Below are positions 7,776 to 16,020 of a stretch of 21,140 nucleotides of DNA, in pieces (positions within the stretch are counted from its first letter, which is position 1; every line of letters begins with the position of its first letter). The position numbers and the translations under genes were made by a program. The notes beneath the pieces are model-generated. The model was not told the DNA's origin. It saw only the letters and a program-made list of their open reading frames with translations, and made no database searches. The DNA is from an uncultured Lachnospiraceae bacterium (lineage in GTDB: Bacteria > Bacillota > Clostridia > Lachnospirales > Lachnospiraceae), in contig CAKRNI010000017.1 in assembly GCA_934370915.1 (NCBI GenBank), positions 1-21,140 on the forward strand, read 5' to 3'.

Positions 7776-9149
7776 TCAGATCAGCTGTATCGCCTCTCTC
7801 ACATTCTCCACCCCGATCAGCCGGATCCTCTTCTCTCCCTTCAGTTTGTCCAGATTCGATTTCGGCAGCAGGCAGCTCGTAAATCCCATTTTGATGGCTT
7901 CGGCCACACGCTGGGCGGCCTGAGAAACACCCCGGACCTCACCGGAGAGTCCCACCTCACCGAAAATCAGCATTCCCGGATCCACTTCCCGGTTTTTGAA
8001 GCTCGATACGAGTGCCATCACCACCGCAAGATCCAGCGCCGGTTCATTCATCTTCATCCCGCCTGCGATATTGACATAGGCATCGTACCGGCTCATGGCA
8101 TAGCCGCAGCGCTTTTCAAGGATCGCGAGCAAAATATTGATCCGGTTATAATCCACTCCGTTTGCCGTCCGTCTCGCCATACCGAAATTTGTCGCGGTCA
8201 CGAGCGCCTGAACCTCCAGAAGGATCGGTCTTGTTCCCTCCAGGGAGCAGGCGACAACCGCTCCCGATGCCTCCTTCGGACGCCCGGAAATCAACATCTC
8301 CGACGGATTTAACACCTCAGAAAGTCCCTTCTCTTCCATCTCAAACACACCGATCTCATTTGTTGAGCCAAAACGGTTCTTTACCGCCCGGAGGACCCGG
8401 TATGTATCGTTTCTGTCTCCTTCAAAATACAGAACCGTGTCCACCATATGTTCCAGCACACGGGGACCTGCGACCACGCCCTCTTTCGTCACGTGTCCAA
8501 CGATAAAGATCGTGACTCCGTATCCCTTTGCGATCTGCATCAGGAGATTTGTGGACTCCCTGACCTGACTCACGCTTCCCGGTGCGGAAGAAATATCTTC
8601 CCGGAACATCGTCTGGATCGAGTCGATGATCACAATATCCGGCTTTGTGCGCTCGATAGCGCCGTGGATCGTATCGAGATTCGTCTCGCACAGGAACAAG
8701 AGATCCCCGGATATCTCTCCGATCCGGTTTGCGCGCATTTTGATCTGCTTTAACGATTCCTCTCCGGAAATATAGAGAACCCGTTTTCCTGCCGCTGCGA
8801 GGTTTCTGCATACCTGCAAAAGAAGCGTCGATTTTCCGATTCCCGGATCACCGCCCACCAGCACAAGACTTCCCTTCACGATCCCACTTCCAAGGACCCG
8901 GTCAAGCTCCCCAAAACCAGTAGGTGTCCTGTCCTGCTCATCGAGAGAGATCTCCGAGATATGAACCGGGACGGCTGTTTTTCCGGCACCCGCCGCAGAG
9001 ACCTGCCCCGCCGGTGCCTTCTTCGCCTGAGCTGCCGGTTCCTCTACAAATGTGTTCCACTCCTTACACACCGGACACTGTCCGAGCCATTTTGCGGACT
9101 CATAACCGCACTCTTTACAGAAAAAAGCTGTATTTCTTGCTTTTGCCAC
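7776..9149 (-). CDS. radA: DNA repair protein RadA
   Basis: A 457-residue branch-migration helicase/ATPase acting in recombinational repair. The N-terminal C4 zinc finger is CKEC at 11-14 with CPVC at 25-28. The Walker A motif GGDPGIGKST is at 99-108, the KNRFGSTNE motif unique to RadA lies near 250, and the last 150 residues form the Lon-like domain (GGMKMNEPALDLAV). Length is normal. I place the start at GTG 9147-9149, where GGGGAG lies 6 nt upstream; the in-frame ATG at 9194 lies inside the upstream terminator region. It follows the clpC region, as in many Firmicutes, but the usual downstream partner disA is absent from the window. Confidence 0.96.
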   Translation of the reverse strand: MAKARNTAFFCKECGYESAKWLGQCPVCKEWNTFVEEPAAQAKKAPAGQVSAAGAGKTAVPVHISEISLDEQDRTPTGFGELDRVLGSGIVKGSLVLVGGDPGIGKSTLLLQVCRNLAAAGKRVLYISGEESLKQIKMRANRIGEISGDLLFLCETNLDTIHGAIERTKPDIVIIDSIQTMFREDISSAPGSVSQVRESTNLLMQIAKGYGVTIFIVGHVTKEGVVAGPRVLEHMVDTVLYFEGDRNDTYRVLRAVKNRFGSTNEIGVFEMEEKGLSEVLNPSEMLISGRPKEASGAVVACSLEGTRPILLEVQALVTATNFGMARRTANGVDYNRINILLAILEKRCGYAMSRYDAYVNIAGGMKMNEPALDLAVVMALVSSFKNREVDPGMLIFGEVGLSGEVRGVSQAAQRVAEAIKMGFTSCLLPKSNLDKLKGEKRIRLIGVENVREAIQLI

Positions 9150-9192
9150 GATTTTCTCCCCGTATTCCGCACACCGTGCTTTTTGTCCTGCC

Positions 9193-9244
9193 AAAAATTC
9201 CAGTCAAACTGGAAGCGCTCCGAAGTTCATTCCCCCGGAGCGCC
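9193..9244 (-). terminator. Tandem hairpins ending the small acidic protein transcript
   Basis: On the minus strand a 9-bp GC-rich hairpin (arms 9236-9244 and 9214-9222) is followed directly by a perfect 7-bp hairpin (arms 9208-9214 and 9198-9204) and five T. It lies 44 nt upstream of the radA GTG, so radA needs read-through or a promoter I cannot identify. Confidence 0.75.
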
Positions 9245-9296
9245 TAAAATACTGCCGTACACGTCCTGTCCCAACAGTAATTTCCAATTTTCATAA

Positions 9297-9710
9297 CTAC
9301 TTGCGAACGATCTTAACTTCTACTTCTCTGCCTTCATTGAGTTCAACAGAAAGGCTGAGCTTGCCGCTCATATTGGTCTTCATTCCGCCGACACCAACGC
9401 CGTCCTCGTAGATCTCGTACTCACAGTCATCCTCCAGCTGCACCGTGATCTGGGCATCCTCAAATCCCTCAACCTTGAAGGTAACCGTTGTATCGGTAAC
9501 TGCGAAGTCTTTCACTGCAGTTCCCGGAACGGACTCATAAACAAACATTCCGTTTCTCTCTAACTTTGTGATTTCCTTAAATGTCTTAACTTTATAAAGA
9601 TCACCTTCGTGCTCGAAGTCTTCTACCTTGGATTTTGCTGCGAGGCTGTAGTTTCCGAAGCTTAAAGTTCCGTTTGCCTCTGTGCGGATCAGTTCGTTGA
9701 TTACTGACAT
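9297..9710 (-). CDS. Small conserved acidic beta-rich protein (often labelled 'endosialidase'; function unknown)
   Basis: A 137-residue acidic cytoplasmic protein beginning MSVINELIRTEANGTLSFGN. It has no signal peptide, membrane segment or recognisable catalytic motif. The alternation of hydrophobic and charged residues in the second half suggests beta strands. I recall close relatives across Lachnospiraceae carrying the database label 'endosialidase', for which nothing here gives support. The ATG at 9708-9710 has AAAGGAGAG upstream; the longer in-frame start at 9785 lies in a hairpin. It sits between clpC and radA, 108 nt after the clpC stop, with tandem terminator hairpins behind it. Confidence 0.85.
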   Translation of the reverse strand: MSVINELIRTEANGTLSFGNYSLAAKSKVEDFEHEGDLYKVKTFKEITKLERNGMFVYESVPGTAVKDFAVTDTTVTFKVEGFEDAQITVQLEDDCEYEIYEDGVGVGGMKTNMSGKLSLSVELNEGREVEVKIVRK

Positions 9711-9774
9711 AATGCTTACTCTCCTTTTGTGTGTTTCAACAAGGATTTGATTTTCCCTATTGCTGTTGTAATAG

Positions 9775-9811
9775 GTAACGGTCACAGGCAGACGTCCCTT
9801 CTAACCGTTAC
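9775..9811 (-). repeat. Hairpin between clpC and the small acidic protein gene
   Basis: A perfect 8-bp inverted repeat, GTAACGGT at 9775-9782 and ACCGTTAC at 9804-9811, with a 21-nt spacer, starts 8 nt after the clpC stop. There is no T tract on either side, so it looks more like a transcript-stabilising or processing hairpin than a full terminator. Confidence 0.55.
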
Positions 9812-9818
9812 GTCGTGC

Positions 9819-12308
9819 CTATGATTTTACCACACTGGCGGAAGTTTTTCCAGCAGTTTGTGGATGTCTTGCCGAAAATTTCAGTTCCCCATCCTTACAG
9901 GTGATCTTTACGGAATCACCTTCCCGCACTTTTCCTTCCAGAACGAGTTCTGCCAGCTTATCCTCAATCAGGTTCTGGATCGTGCGCTTCAACGGTCTCG
10001 CGCCGTATTTCTCATCGTATCCCTTTTCCACGAGATATTCCTTCACGTCATCCCCTGCGTTTAAGCGGATGGACATCTGGTTCTTTGTCCGCTTTGCAAG
10101 GACATTCAGGAGGATCGTCACGATCTCCTTCATATGATCCTTCGTCAACGGATGGAATACGATCGTATCGTCGATACGGTTCAGGAACTCCGGCTTGAAC
10201 ATCCGTTTCACCTCGTCCATAACGCCGGTCTTCATTCTCTGGTAGCGGACTTTCTCATCATCCTGAGACATGAAACCGAGTTGCTTCGGCGCGATGATAT
10301 TCTCAGCCCCGGCGTTGGAGGTCATAATGATAACGGTATTCTTGAAGTCGATCTTATGACCCTGGGAATCCGTGATATGGCCGTCATCCAGCACCTGTAA
10401 AAGAATATTGAACACATCCGGATGGGCTTTCTCCACCTCATCAAAAAGAATCACAGAATACGGATTTCTGCGGACCTTTTCGCTCAGCTGTCCGCCGCCC
10501 TCATATCCCACATATCCAGGCGGGGAACCGATCATCTTGGAGACGCTGTGCTTCTCCATGTACTCGGACATATCTACACGGATCAGGGCATTCTCCGTGC
10601 CGAACATGGCTTCCGCAAGGGCTTTGCAGAGTTCCGTCTTTCCGACACCGGTCGGTCCCAGAAACAGGAAAGAACCGATGGGACGCTTTGGATCTTTCAG
10701 GCCGACTCTTCCGCGGCGGATCGCCTTTGCGACGGCGACCACAGCCTCATCCTGTCCAACCACGCGCTCATGAAGAATGGATTCCAGTTTTAACAGGCGT
10801 TCTGTCTCGCCCTCCGCCAGCTTGCTCACCGGGATCTTTGTCCAGCCGGAGATCACGTCCGCAATATCGTTCTCATCCACTGTCAGCTCTCTGCTCTCCT
10901 TCTCGCTCTCCCATTTTTCCTTCAGTTTGCGGATCTTCTCGCGCTTTGATGTCTGCTTCTTTTTGATCTCTCCGGCGAGCTCATATGCCTCGTCGCGGAT
11001 CGCATCCTCTTTTTCTTTCTCGAGTTTTTTGATCTCTTCCTCAAGAGCCTTGATTCCCTTAGGCTCCACATAGACTGTGAGTCTCGTCTTGGAAGCAGCC
11101 TCATCCACGACATCAATGGCCTTGTCCGGCAGGAACCGGTCATTGATATAGCGGGCAGAAAGGCGCACTGCCGCCTTTAAGGCCTCGTCCGTGATCTTCA
11201 CGTGATGATGCTCCTCATATTTCGGACGCAAGCCTTTTAAGATCCAAAACGCCTCGTCCTCCGTCGGCTCCTCCACAGTCACCGGCTGGAACCTGCGCTC
11301 TAAGGCTGCGTCTTTTTCAATGTATCTCCGGTACTCATCGATCGTCGTAGCGCCGATGAGCTGGATCTCACCGCGGGCCAGCGACGGTTTTAAGATGTTG
11401 GACGCATCCAGCGCCCCTTCTGCTCCGCCTGCGCCGATGATCGTATGGATCTCATCGATAAACAGCAGGACATTTTCTGCCTCTGTCACCTCGCTGATGA
11501 CGTTTTTGATGCGCTCCTCGAACTCACCGCGGTACTTGGATCCCGCCACCATGCCGGAGAGATCCAGAACCACCACGCGTTTCCCGCGGATCGTATCCGG
11601 AACGTCACCGGAGGCGATAAGCTGTGCGAGGCCTTCGATCACAGCTGTTTTTCCGACACCCGGTTCTCCGATCAGACACGGGTTATTTTTTGTTCTTCTG
11701 CTCAGGATCTGGATCACGCGGCGGATCTCTTTTTCCCTGCCGATGACCGGATCCAGTTTTCCCTCTTTCGCGAGGACTGTGAGATCACGGCTGTAAGCGT
11801 CCAGGGTCGGTGTGGCACTCTGTGCGCCCCGTGTCTGACGTCCCTGAGCCAGATCTTCTTTCCCGGCATTTCCATCCTCACCCATCGCAGACAACAGGTC
11901 AATGTAGACCTTCTGGATGTTGATATTCAACGTATTTAACAGGCGGACCGCCACACAGTCCGATTCCTTCAACAATGCCATCAGAATATGTTCCGTGCCG
12001 ATCAGCGGCGCATGGAACCGGACAGCCTCTCTGTAACTGTTTTCCAGCACATGTCTCGCGCTGGGGGTATAGCCGTCCCGCTCTTTGATCGCTGTATTCT
12101 GATGGGAAGAGACAAGCTGTTCCACCAGGGCCATCAGTCTGTCGAGCTTTACCTCATTCGCCTCGAGGACCATGGCCGCTGTACCGCTTCCCTCATCAAT
12201 GAGCCCGACCAGAATGTGCTCGGTTCCGATCACAGGGGAACCCATATCCTCCGCCGCTTCACCGGCAAGAGCAAGTGCCTCCTGGGCTTTTTCTGTATAT
12301 TGTGCCAT
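9819..12308 (-). CDS. clpC: ATP-dependent unfoldase ClpC
   Basis: An 829-residue Hsp100 unfoldase that feeds substrates to ClpP and reads phosphoarginine-marked proteins. The double Clp_N repeat spans about 1-145. The first AAA+ domain has Walker A GEPGVGKT at 214-221 and Walker B LLFIDEIH near 283. A middle domain with the UVR-like element ([15 protein letters not shown]) follows, then the second AAA+ domain with GPTGVGKTE and [13 protein letters not shown]. Both N-domain glutamates known in Bacillus ClpC to hold phosphoarginine are present, in GTEHI at Glu30 and GTEHI at Glu106. The start at 12308 has AGGAGG upstream. It is 22 nt after mcsB and belongs to the gntR-mcsA-mcsB-clpC operon. Confidence 0.97.
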   Translation of the reverse strand: MAQYTEKAQEALALAGEAAEDMGSPVIGTEHILVGLIDEGSGTAAMVLEANEVKLDRLMALVEQLVSSHQNTAIKERDGYTPSARHVLENSYREAVRFHAPLIGTEHILMALLKESDCVAVRLLNTLNINIQKVYIDLLSAMGEDGNAGKEDLAQGRQTRGAQSATPTLDAYSRDLTVLAKEGKLDPVIGREKEIRRVIQILSRRTKNNPCLIGEPGVGKTAVIEGLAQLIASGDVPDTIRGKRVVVLDLSGMVAGSKYRGEFEERIKNVISEVTEAENVLLFIDEIHTIIGAGGAEGALDASNILKPSLARGEIQLIGATTIDEYRRYIEKDAALERRFQPVTVEEPTEDEAFWILKGLRPKYEEHHHVKITDEALKAAVRLSARYINDRFLPDKAIDVVDEAASKTRLTVYVEPKGIKALEEEIKKLEKEKEDAIRDEAYELAGEIKKKQTSKREKIRKLKEKWESEKESRELTVDENDIADVISGWTKIPVSKLAEGETERLLKLESILHERVVGQDEAVVAVAKAIRRGRVGLKDPKRPIGSFLFLGPTGVGKTELCKALAEAMFGTENALIRVDMSEYMEKHSVSKMIGSPPGYVGYEGGGQLSEKVRRNPYSVILFDEVEKAHPDVFNILLQVLDDGHITDSQGHKIDFKNTVIIMTSNAGAENIIAPKQLGFMSQDDEKVRYQRMKTGVMDEVKRMFKPEFLNRIDDTIVFHPLTKDHMKEIVTILLNVLAKRTKNQMSIRLNAGDDVKEYLVEKGYDEKYGARPLKRTIQNLIEDKLAELVLEGKVREGDSVKITCKDGELKFSARHPQTAGKTSASVVKS

Positions 12309-12330
12309 CTGTTCTTATTTCCTCCTGAAC

Positions 12331-13377
12331 TCAATTTTCCATCTCAATGATCTCCGGGAGACGTCTTCTCAAAAACTCCGCCCGGGCCGCGTCCAGTTCA
12401 TCCTTATCAAGCGGATGATCCGCAAGACTCAAAAGATTCGCCGGTTGGATTCCCAGCATCAGACCATAGACGGAACACGGTTCCTTCACCTTCAGGATCC
12501 CATCCGTGATTCCCGTCATGATCTGGGACAGAAACTCCATTCCGTCTTTTCTCGTAAGACGTCTCGCATATTTTAAGACGCCGTAAGATTTATAGCATTC
12601 ATCAGCCGCCTGAACCGGCTTTCTCTGGCTGTATTCTCTTCGCATCCGGCGCTCCTGAACATCCAGTTCCAGAGCTGCCTTTTTCACGATGTCGATGATC
12701 TCCCGCTCTGTCTGTCCCAGAGTCTTCTGATTTGAGATCTGGTACAGGGAACCGAAGTTTTCCGCTCCCTCACCGTATACGCCCCGGACCTGAGTCCCAA
12801 ACCGGCCCATATCCGCCACAAGGCTGTTAAAATTTTTGTTCCCGGACAGCATCGGCAAGTGCAGAACCACCGCCGCCCGAAGTCCCGTGCCCACATTTGT
12901 GAGAAAGGAAGTCAGGTAGCCGTACTTTTCATCGAACGCGTAATCGAACCGCCCGCTGATATAGTCGTCGATCTTATCCGCCCTCTCATATAAAGCTTCC
13001 AGAGCCAGACCCGTCTGCAGCGTCTGGATTCTCACATGATCATCCCCGTTTAGAAGGATCGCCATAGATTCATCCTCTGACAGGATCATTCCCGTCGGAT
13101 CTTTCTTCTTCATCACGCTGCGGTTGACCGCCCGCCGCTCCAGAAGCGCTGTTTTTTCCAGATCACCCATCCGCTCCAGATGCGTAAATCTGTACTGCAT
13201 CCGGTTCAGGGACGCGATGCCGGTGAGTCCGCCGAGAAGTTTATCCGAAAGCTCCGCACTCTGTTCCCTTGTGAGGCGGCCGGGAAACGGATATTCTTTC
13301 AGATTTCGAACCAGACGGATCCGGCTGTAGATCACATTTGTGCCTGCTTTTCCAGACACCTCATACCATTTATCCAT
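12331..13377 (-). CDS. mcsB: McsB-family protein arginine kinase with altered conserved motifs
   Basis: A 348-residue member of the phosphagen-kinase fold, normally marking proteins with phosphoarginine for ClpCP. SRIRLVRN (18-25), HVRIQ (114-118), NVGTGLRA (161-168) and RGVYGEGAE (198-206) place it firmly in McsB. Three normally conserved motifs differ. NEEDH reads NGDDH (110-114), SCPTN reads SFLTN (157-161), and the allosteric RDxxRA site reads KDELDA (325-330). The catalytic-loop Glu in GEG (203) is kept. Activity may therefore be reduced, altered or lost; this is inference. The ATG overlaps the mcsA end by 8 nt, with GAGGAG inside mcsA as ribosome site, implying translational coupling. 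Confidence 0.93.
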   Translation of the reverse strand: MDKWYEVSGKAGTNVIYSRIRLVRNLKEYPFPGRLTREQSAELSDKLLGGLTGIASLNRMQYRFTHLERMGDLEKTALLERRAVNRSVMKKKDPTGMILSEDESMAILLNGDDHVRIQTLQTGLALEALYERADKIDDYISGRFDYAFDEKYGYLTSFLTNVGTGLRAAVVLHLPMLSGNKNFNSLVADMGRFGTQVRGVYGEGAENFGSLYQISNQKTLGQTEREIIDIVKKAALELDVQERRMRREYSQRKPVQAADECYKSYGVLKYARRLTRKDGMEFLSQIMTGITDGILKVKEPCSVYGLMLGIQPANLLSLADHPLDKDELDAARAEFLRRRLPEIIEMEN

Positions 13378-13945
13378 TCTGTTTCTCCTCTTTTAATGCC
13401 CGGATCTCATCACGGAGCTTTGCTGCCTCCTCATACTCTTCCCGGCGCACCGCGTCTTTTAATCTCGTCTCCATCAGACGGATCTTTTCCTCCTTCGAGA
13501 GCTCCGGAATATCCGCCGGATCATCACCGGACGCTGCAGCCCCGCTCATATCAGCTGCCGCAGAACGAAAACCGGCCGGGCGCTTTCCGACGTGCTTTTC
13601 ACTTCCCTGAAGATGGCGGATATTGTCACTGATCAGTGGATCAAAAACACTGTAGCAGTCCGGGCATCCGAAGCGGCTGTCCTTTACAAATTCCTCATAA
13701 GTCGTTTTGCAGGTCGGACACACGACACCGGCATATTTTTCATCTTCTTCCTCGGTTTCCTGAGTCCCCAGAAGTCCGGAAAGAAGTTTTCCAAACGGAA
13801 ATTCCCCCTCAAAAAGCGCGGAGAATTGTCCAAGATCCGCGTGAGCGGCACATTGGGTGCAGAGGTTGTGCTCTGTCTTCACGCCGTTGATCACTTCTAC
13901 ATATTTTACGGTTGCTTCCCGTTTTCTGCAATGTTCACAAAGCAT
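13370..13945 (-). CDS. mcsA: McsA, zinc-binding activator of McsB (UVR domain)
   Basis: A 191-residue McsB adaptor. Four CxxC pairs are visible: CEHC (3-6), CTQC (near 29-32), CPTC and CPDC in the 75-100 region, all expected to bind zinc. The C-terminal UVR motif (EEKIRLMETRLKDAVRREEY...AAKLRDEIRAL) ends the protein. I chose the ATG at 13943-13945, which has AAAGGAGG 7 nt upstream; a longer in-frame reading runs into gntR. It begins 13 nt after the gntR stop and overlaps mcsB by 8 nt. Confidence 0.95.
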   Translation of the reverse strand: MLCEHCRKREATVKYVEVINGVKTEHNLCTQCAAHADLGQFSALFEGEFPFGKLLSGLLGTQETEEEDEKYAGVVCPTCKTTYEEFVKDSRFGCPDCYSVFDPLISDNIRHLQGSEKHVGKRPAGFRSAAADMSGAAASGDDPADIPELSKEEKIRLMETRLKDAVRREEYEEAAKLRDEIRALKEEKQNG

Positions 13946-13958
13946 GGCTGTCCCTCCT

Positions 13959-14336
13959 TTATGCCTGTCCGCCGAACTCATCATAGATCTGGTCCACAAG
14001 GCTGTGGATCTCGTCCCTGCCGACATTTTTACAGATCCCCCGCGCGACGATCAGCGCAAGGTCATTCTTCATCTCCTCCATCGTCCGCAGTTTATCCATA
14101 TCCAGCGCGATCACTGCCCCGCGCCTGCGGTCCAGACGCAGAAATCCTTCCTGTCTCAATACAGCATATGCTTTGTTGACTGTATGCATGTTAATTCCGA
14201 TCTCATCCGCGAGCTGTCTGACCGACGGGAGACTATCCCCGTCATGAAGCATATCCATCGCGATGCCGCAGATGATCTGGTTGCAAAGCTGGGTATAGAG
14301 CGCTTCCTCACTGTCAAAATCGATCTTCAGTACCAT
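13959..14336 (-). CDS. GntR/YtrA-family transcriptional regulator heading the mcsA-mcsB-clpC operon
   Basis: A 125-residue regulator with an N-terminal winged helix-turn-helix (LPSVRQLADEIGINMHTVNK is the helix-turn-helix core) and only a short helical tail, the layout of the YtrA subfamily. No effector domain is present. The start at 14334-14336 is preceded by GGTGATC, which fits the extended anti-Shine-Dalgarno pairing with 7 nt spacing. It lies 13 nt upstream of mcsA, the position usually held by ctsR, and no CtsR-type box is visible. It probably controls its own operon, perhaps through the palindrome over the -10 element. Confidence 0.9.
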   Translation of the reverse strand: MVLKIDFDSEEALYTQLCNQIICGIAMDMLHDGDSLPSVRQLADEIGINMHTVNKAYAVLRQEGFLRLDRRRGAVIALDMDKLRTMEEMKNDLALIVARGICKNVGRDEIHSLVDQIYDEFGGQA

Positions 14337-14366
14337 TTGATCACCGTCTTTTTTCTTAATATTTTT

Positions 14367-14397
14367 GATGCCGGAATCATTTTGCGGTTCCGGCATC
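14367..14397 (-). promoter_or_regulatory. Leader hairpin of the gntR-mcsA-mcsB-clpC operon
   Basis: A perfect 10-bp inverted repeat, GATGCCGGAA at 14367-14376 and TTCCGGCATC at 14388-14397, with an 11-nt loop. It lies between the predicted transcription start (about 14415) and the gntR ribosome site. There is no T tract, so it is not a standard terminator. An operator or an RNA regulatory hairpin are both possible. Confidence 0.6.
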
Positions 14398-14410
14398 ATT
14401 GTATTCCATT

Positions 14411-14431
14411 TGTTATATTTGTATAGTAACA
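14411..14431. promoter_or_regulatory. Candidate operator over the gntR operon -10 element
   Basis: TGTTA (14411-14415) and TAACA (14427-14431) form an inverted repeat with an 11-nt spacer that covers the -10 hexamer. This is a suitable place for autorepression by the GntR-type product, but binding is inference. Confidence 0.4.
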
Positions 14432-14451
14432 GATTGTGTGAGGTTCGTCAA
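14423..14451 (-). promoter_or_regulatory. Promoter of the gntR-mcsA-mcsB-clpC operon
   Basis: Minus-strand TTGACG (14446-14451), a 17-bp spacer and TGT-TACTAT with the -10 hexamer at 14423-14428. It is a near-consensus sigma-A site with an extended -10. No CtsR heptad repeat is seen next to it. Confidence 0.75.
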
Positions 14452-14486
14452 GTGTATTTCCACGTTTGTTCGTACATATGTTCTTT

Positions 14487-15545
14487 TTACTCCAGATCCA
14501 ATCTTCCTTCTGCCGACCGATTTGCCGCGATCCGCTCGATAGTCCAAGTGATATCGGATGCCTTTTCTTTCAGCTTCGCCCACGCGTCCTGATCCTGATA
14601 CAAACGAAACAGCGCGCCGAAGGTCACATCATACTCTCTTTTCGCAGACGCTGGCAGTCCCGCAGCTTCCGCGATCTCCGCAAACCGGTACCTCGCCGCC
14701 TTCGGGAACTGGTCTTTCTTCATCTCATCCCCGGAATTTTCGTAGACATACGCCCCGAATCCGTCCTTCACGGCATCCATCTTCGAAAACCGAAGTTCTT
14801 TTTTCTTATCATCCAGAGAATAGCTGCAGGAATAGATCACGTTCCCCCTCTTATCTTTAAATATCCTGTAAGCCCCGCCCGACGGGCAGTACACAAACCG
14901 CCAACCGTCATCCTGAAATTTTTTTCTCCAGCCTTCCGGAAACGCATTGATATAACCGGCAATCTCATTTTTTTCCGCGTCGCTCACGGTTTTCGCCGTT
15001 CCATCCGCATTCACCGCCAGAATATCTCCCGCCGGGTCCGGCTGTCCGTCATAGTCGGTATAGGAAAATCCCGCGTATTCGTTCACCCGCATGCTTCCAT
15101 CCGGCCGGAACGCGTATGTCTTTCCCTTTATGGTGCGGACCGATTCCTGATTCATCTTTCCGTCTGCGTCAAACCAGTACCATTTTCCCTTATCCTCAAA
15201 CCACTGGATCTTTGCGTTTCCCGCAGAGTCATAATAGTACCAGTTTCCGCCACCGGGACCATCATACTGCCAGCCCTCGGAGAGGGAGCCGTCCTGATTG
15301 AAATGATACCGGATATTTCCGACGGTCTTCCACCCGGTCTCCATGATCCCGTTTCTGTCGAAATGATACCACTCGCCGTCGATGTCCTCCCAGGTACCGC
15401 GGGCTTTGCGCCCGTCTGAATACGCAAAGGTATATCCGGCATCCGTGAGCGTCCATGTTCCGTCTGCGGCGAAAGATGTCATGGTCTGCATGGCAAGCAG
15501 GACGCTGGCGGCACCGATCAGGATATACTTTCGTTTTGTGATCAT
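14487..15545 (-). CDS. Secreted protein with N-terminal wall-binding repeats and an unrecognised C-terminal domain
   Basis: A 352-residue exported protein. The signal peptide covers about residues 1-26 (TKRKYILIGAASVLLAM, cleavage near SFA-AD). Residues 28-160 hold five to six aromatic wall-binding repeats (EWYHFD, METGWKTVG, NWYYYD, KWYWFDADGKM, KTYAFRPDGSM). Residues 170-352 form a separate soluble domain that I do not recognise and that has no HExxH or Ser/Cys protease signature. The ATG at 15543-15545 has GGAGG 8 nt upstream; a longer in-frame start at 15641 lies within an inverted repeat and encodes no sensible signal sequence. No terminator is visible before the gntR promoter, so some read-through into that operon is possible. 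Confidence 0.85.
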   Translation of the reverse strand: MITKRKYILIGAASVLLAMQTMTSFAADGTWTLTDAGYTFAYSDGRKARGTWEDIDGEWYHFDRNGIMETGWKTVGNIRYHFNQDGSLSEGWQYDGPGGGNWYYYDSAGNAKIQWFEDKGKWYWFDADGKMNQESVRTIKGKTYAFRPDGSMRVNEYAGFSYTDYDGQPDPAGDILAVNADGTAKTVSDAEKNEIAGYINAFPEGWRKKFQDDGWRFVYCPSGGAYRIFKDKRGNVIYSCSYSLDDKKKELRFSKMDAVKDGFGAYVYENSGDEMKKDQFPKAARYRFAEIAEAAGLPASAKREYDVTFGALFRLYQDQDAWAKLKEKASDITWTIERIAANRSAEGRLDLE

Positions 15546-15628
15546 TAGCGCACCTCCTCTCCATCTATATGAAAAACTGTCTCTTCTCATTTTCTGCCCA
15601 ATCCGACTACGCAGTAAACCAATCTGTG

Positions 15629-15658
15629 GGTTTTGAAACACTCTGCGTTGTCAAAACC
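15629..15658. repeat. 30-bp inverted repeat upstream of the wall-binding gene
   Basis: GGTTTTGA (15629-15636) and TCAAAACC (15651-15658) are perfect inverted 8-mers with a 14-nt spacer. No T run follows on either strand. A consensus minus-strand TTGACA lies inside the right arm (15649-15654), but no good -10 stands at the proper distance. It may be an operator. Confidence 0.5.
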
Positions 15659-15740
15659 TTAAGCTGCCAATTTACTTACGATATGGTGAACGCAAAAATT
15701 CCTGTCAGGAGCAGAAATACATTCTTTCTGCTTCATTACC

Positions 15741-15769
15741 TTGAATCCGGCCTCAAAATACCTTATACT
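15741..15769 (+). promoter_or_regulatory. Promoter of the small membrane protein gene
   Basis: TTGAAT (15741-15746), 17 bp, TATACT (15764-15769) on the plus strand, giving a leader of about 35 nt. Confidence 0.7.
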
Positions 15770-15810
15770 AAACAGGAAACAAAACATGTACATGAAAGGA
15801 ACTTAAATAT

Positions 15811-16020
15811 ATGAAACGATTTTTCGCCTGGGCCGGAATTCTCATCATCGCGGCGGTCTTCCTCGCCCTCATCGTCCTGACCTTCACCGGCGGCCCGGAG
15901 AACGTCATCATGGCGCTCCTGTTCTGTGTCATCGTCATCCCGGTGATGCTCTACGGCTACGCACTGATCTTAAAATACATCCGAAACAGAAACAAAAAAG
16001 ACGATCAGCAGAACCCGTAA
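15811..16020 (+). CDS. Small two-helix membrane protein of unknown function
   Basis: A 69-residue peptide with two hydrophobic helices (about residues 5-27 and 32-56) and a highly charged tail (KYIRNRNKKDDQQNP). It is the only protein-coding gene on the plus strand in the window. AAAGGA lies 10 nt before the ATG and a good promoter precedes it. Its last 16 bases overlap the 3' end of the convergent aminotransferase gene. No family is recognised; the charged tail suggests the C-terminus is cytoplasmic. Confidence 0.7.
   Translation: MKRFFAWAGILIIAAVFLALIVLTFTGGPENVIMALLFCVIVIPVMLYGYALILKYIRNRNKKDDQQNP

Noticed and set aside
14400..14460. CtsR operator at the stress operon promoter
   Set aside because: No tandem GGTCAAA-type heptads are present on either strand.
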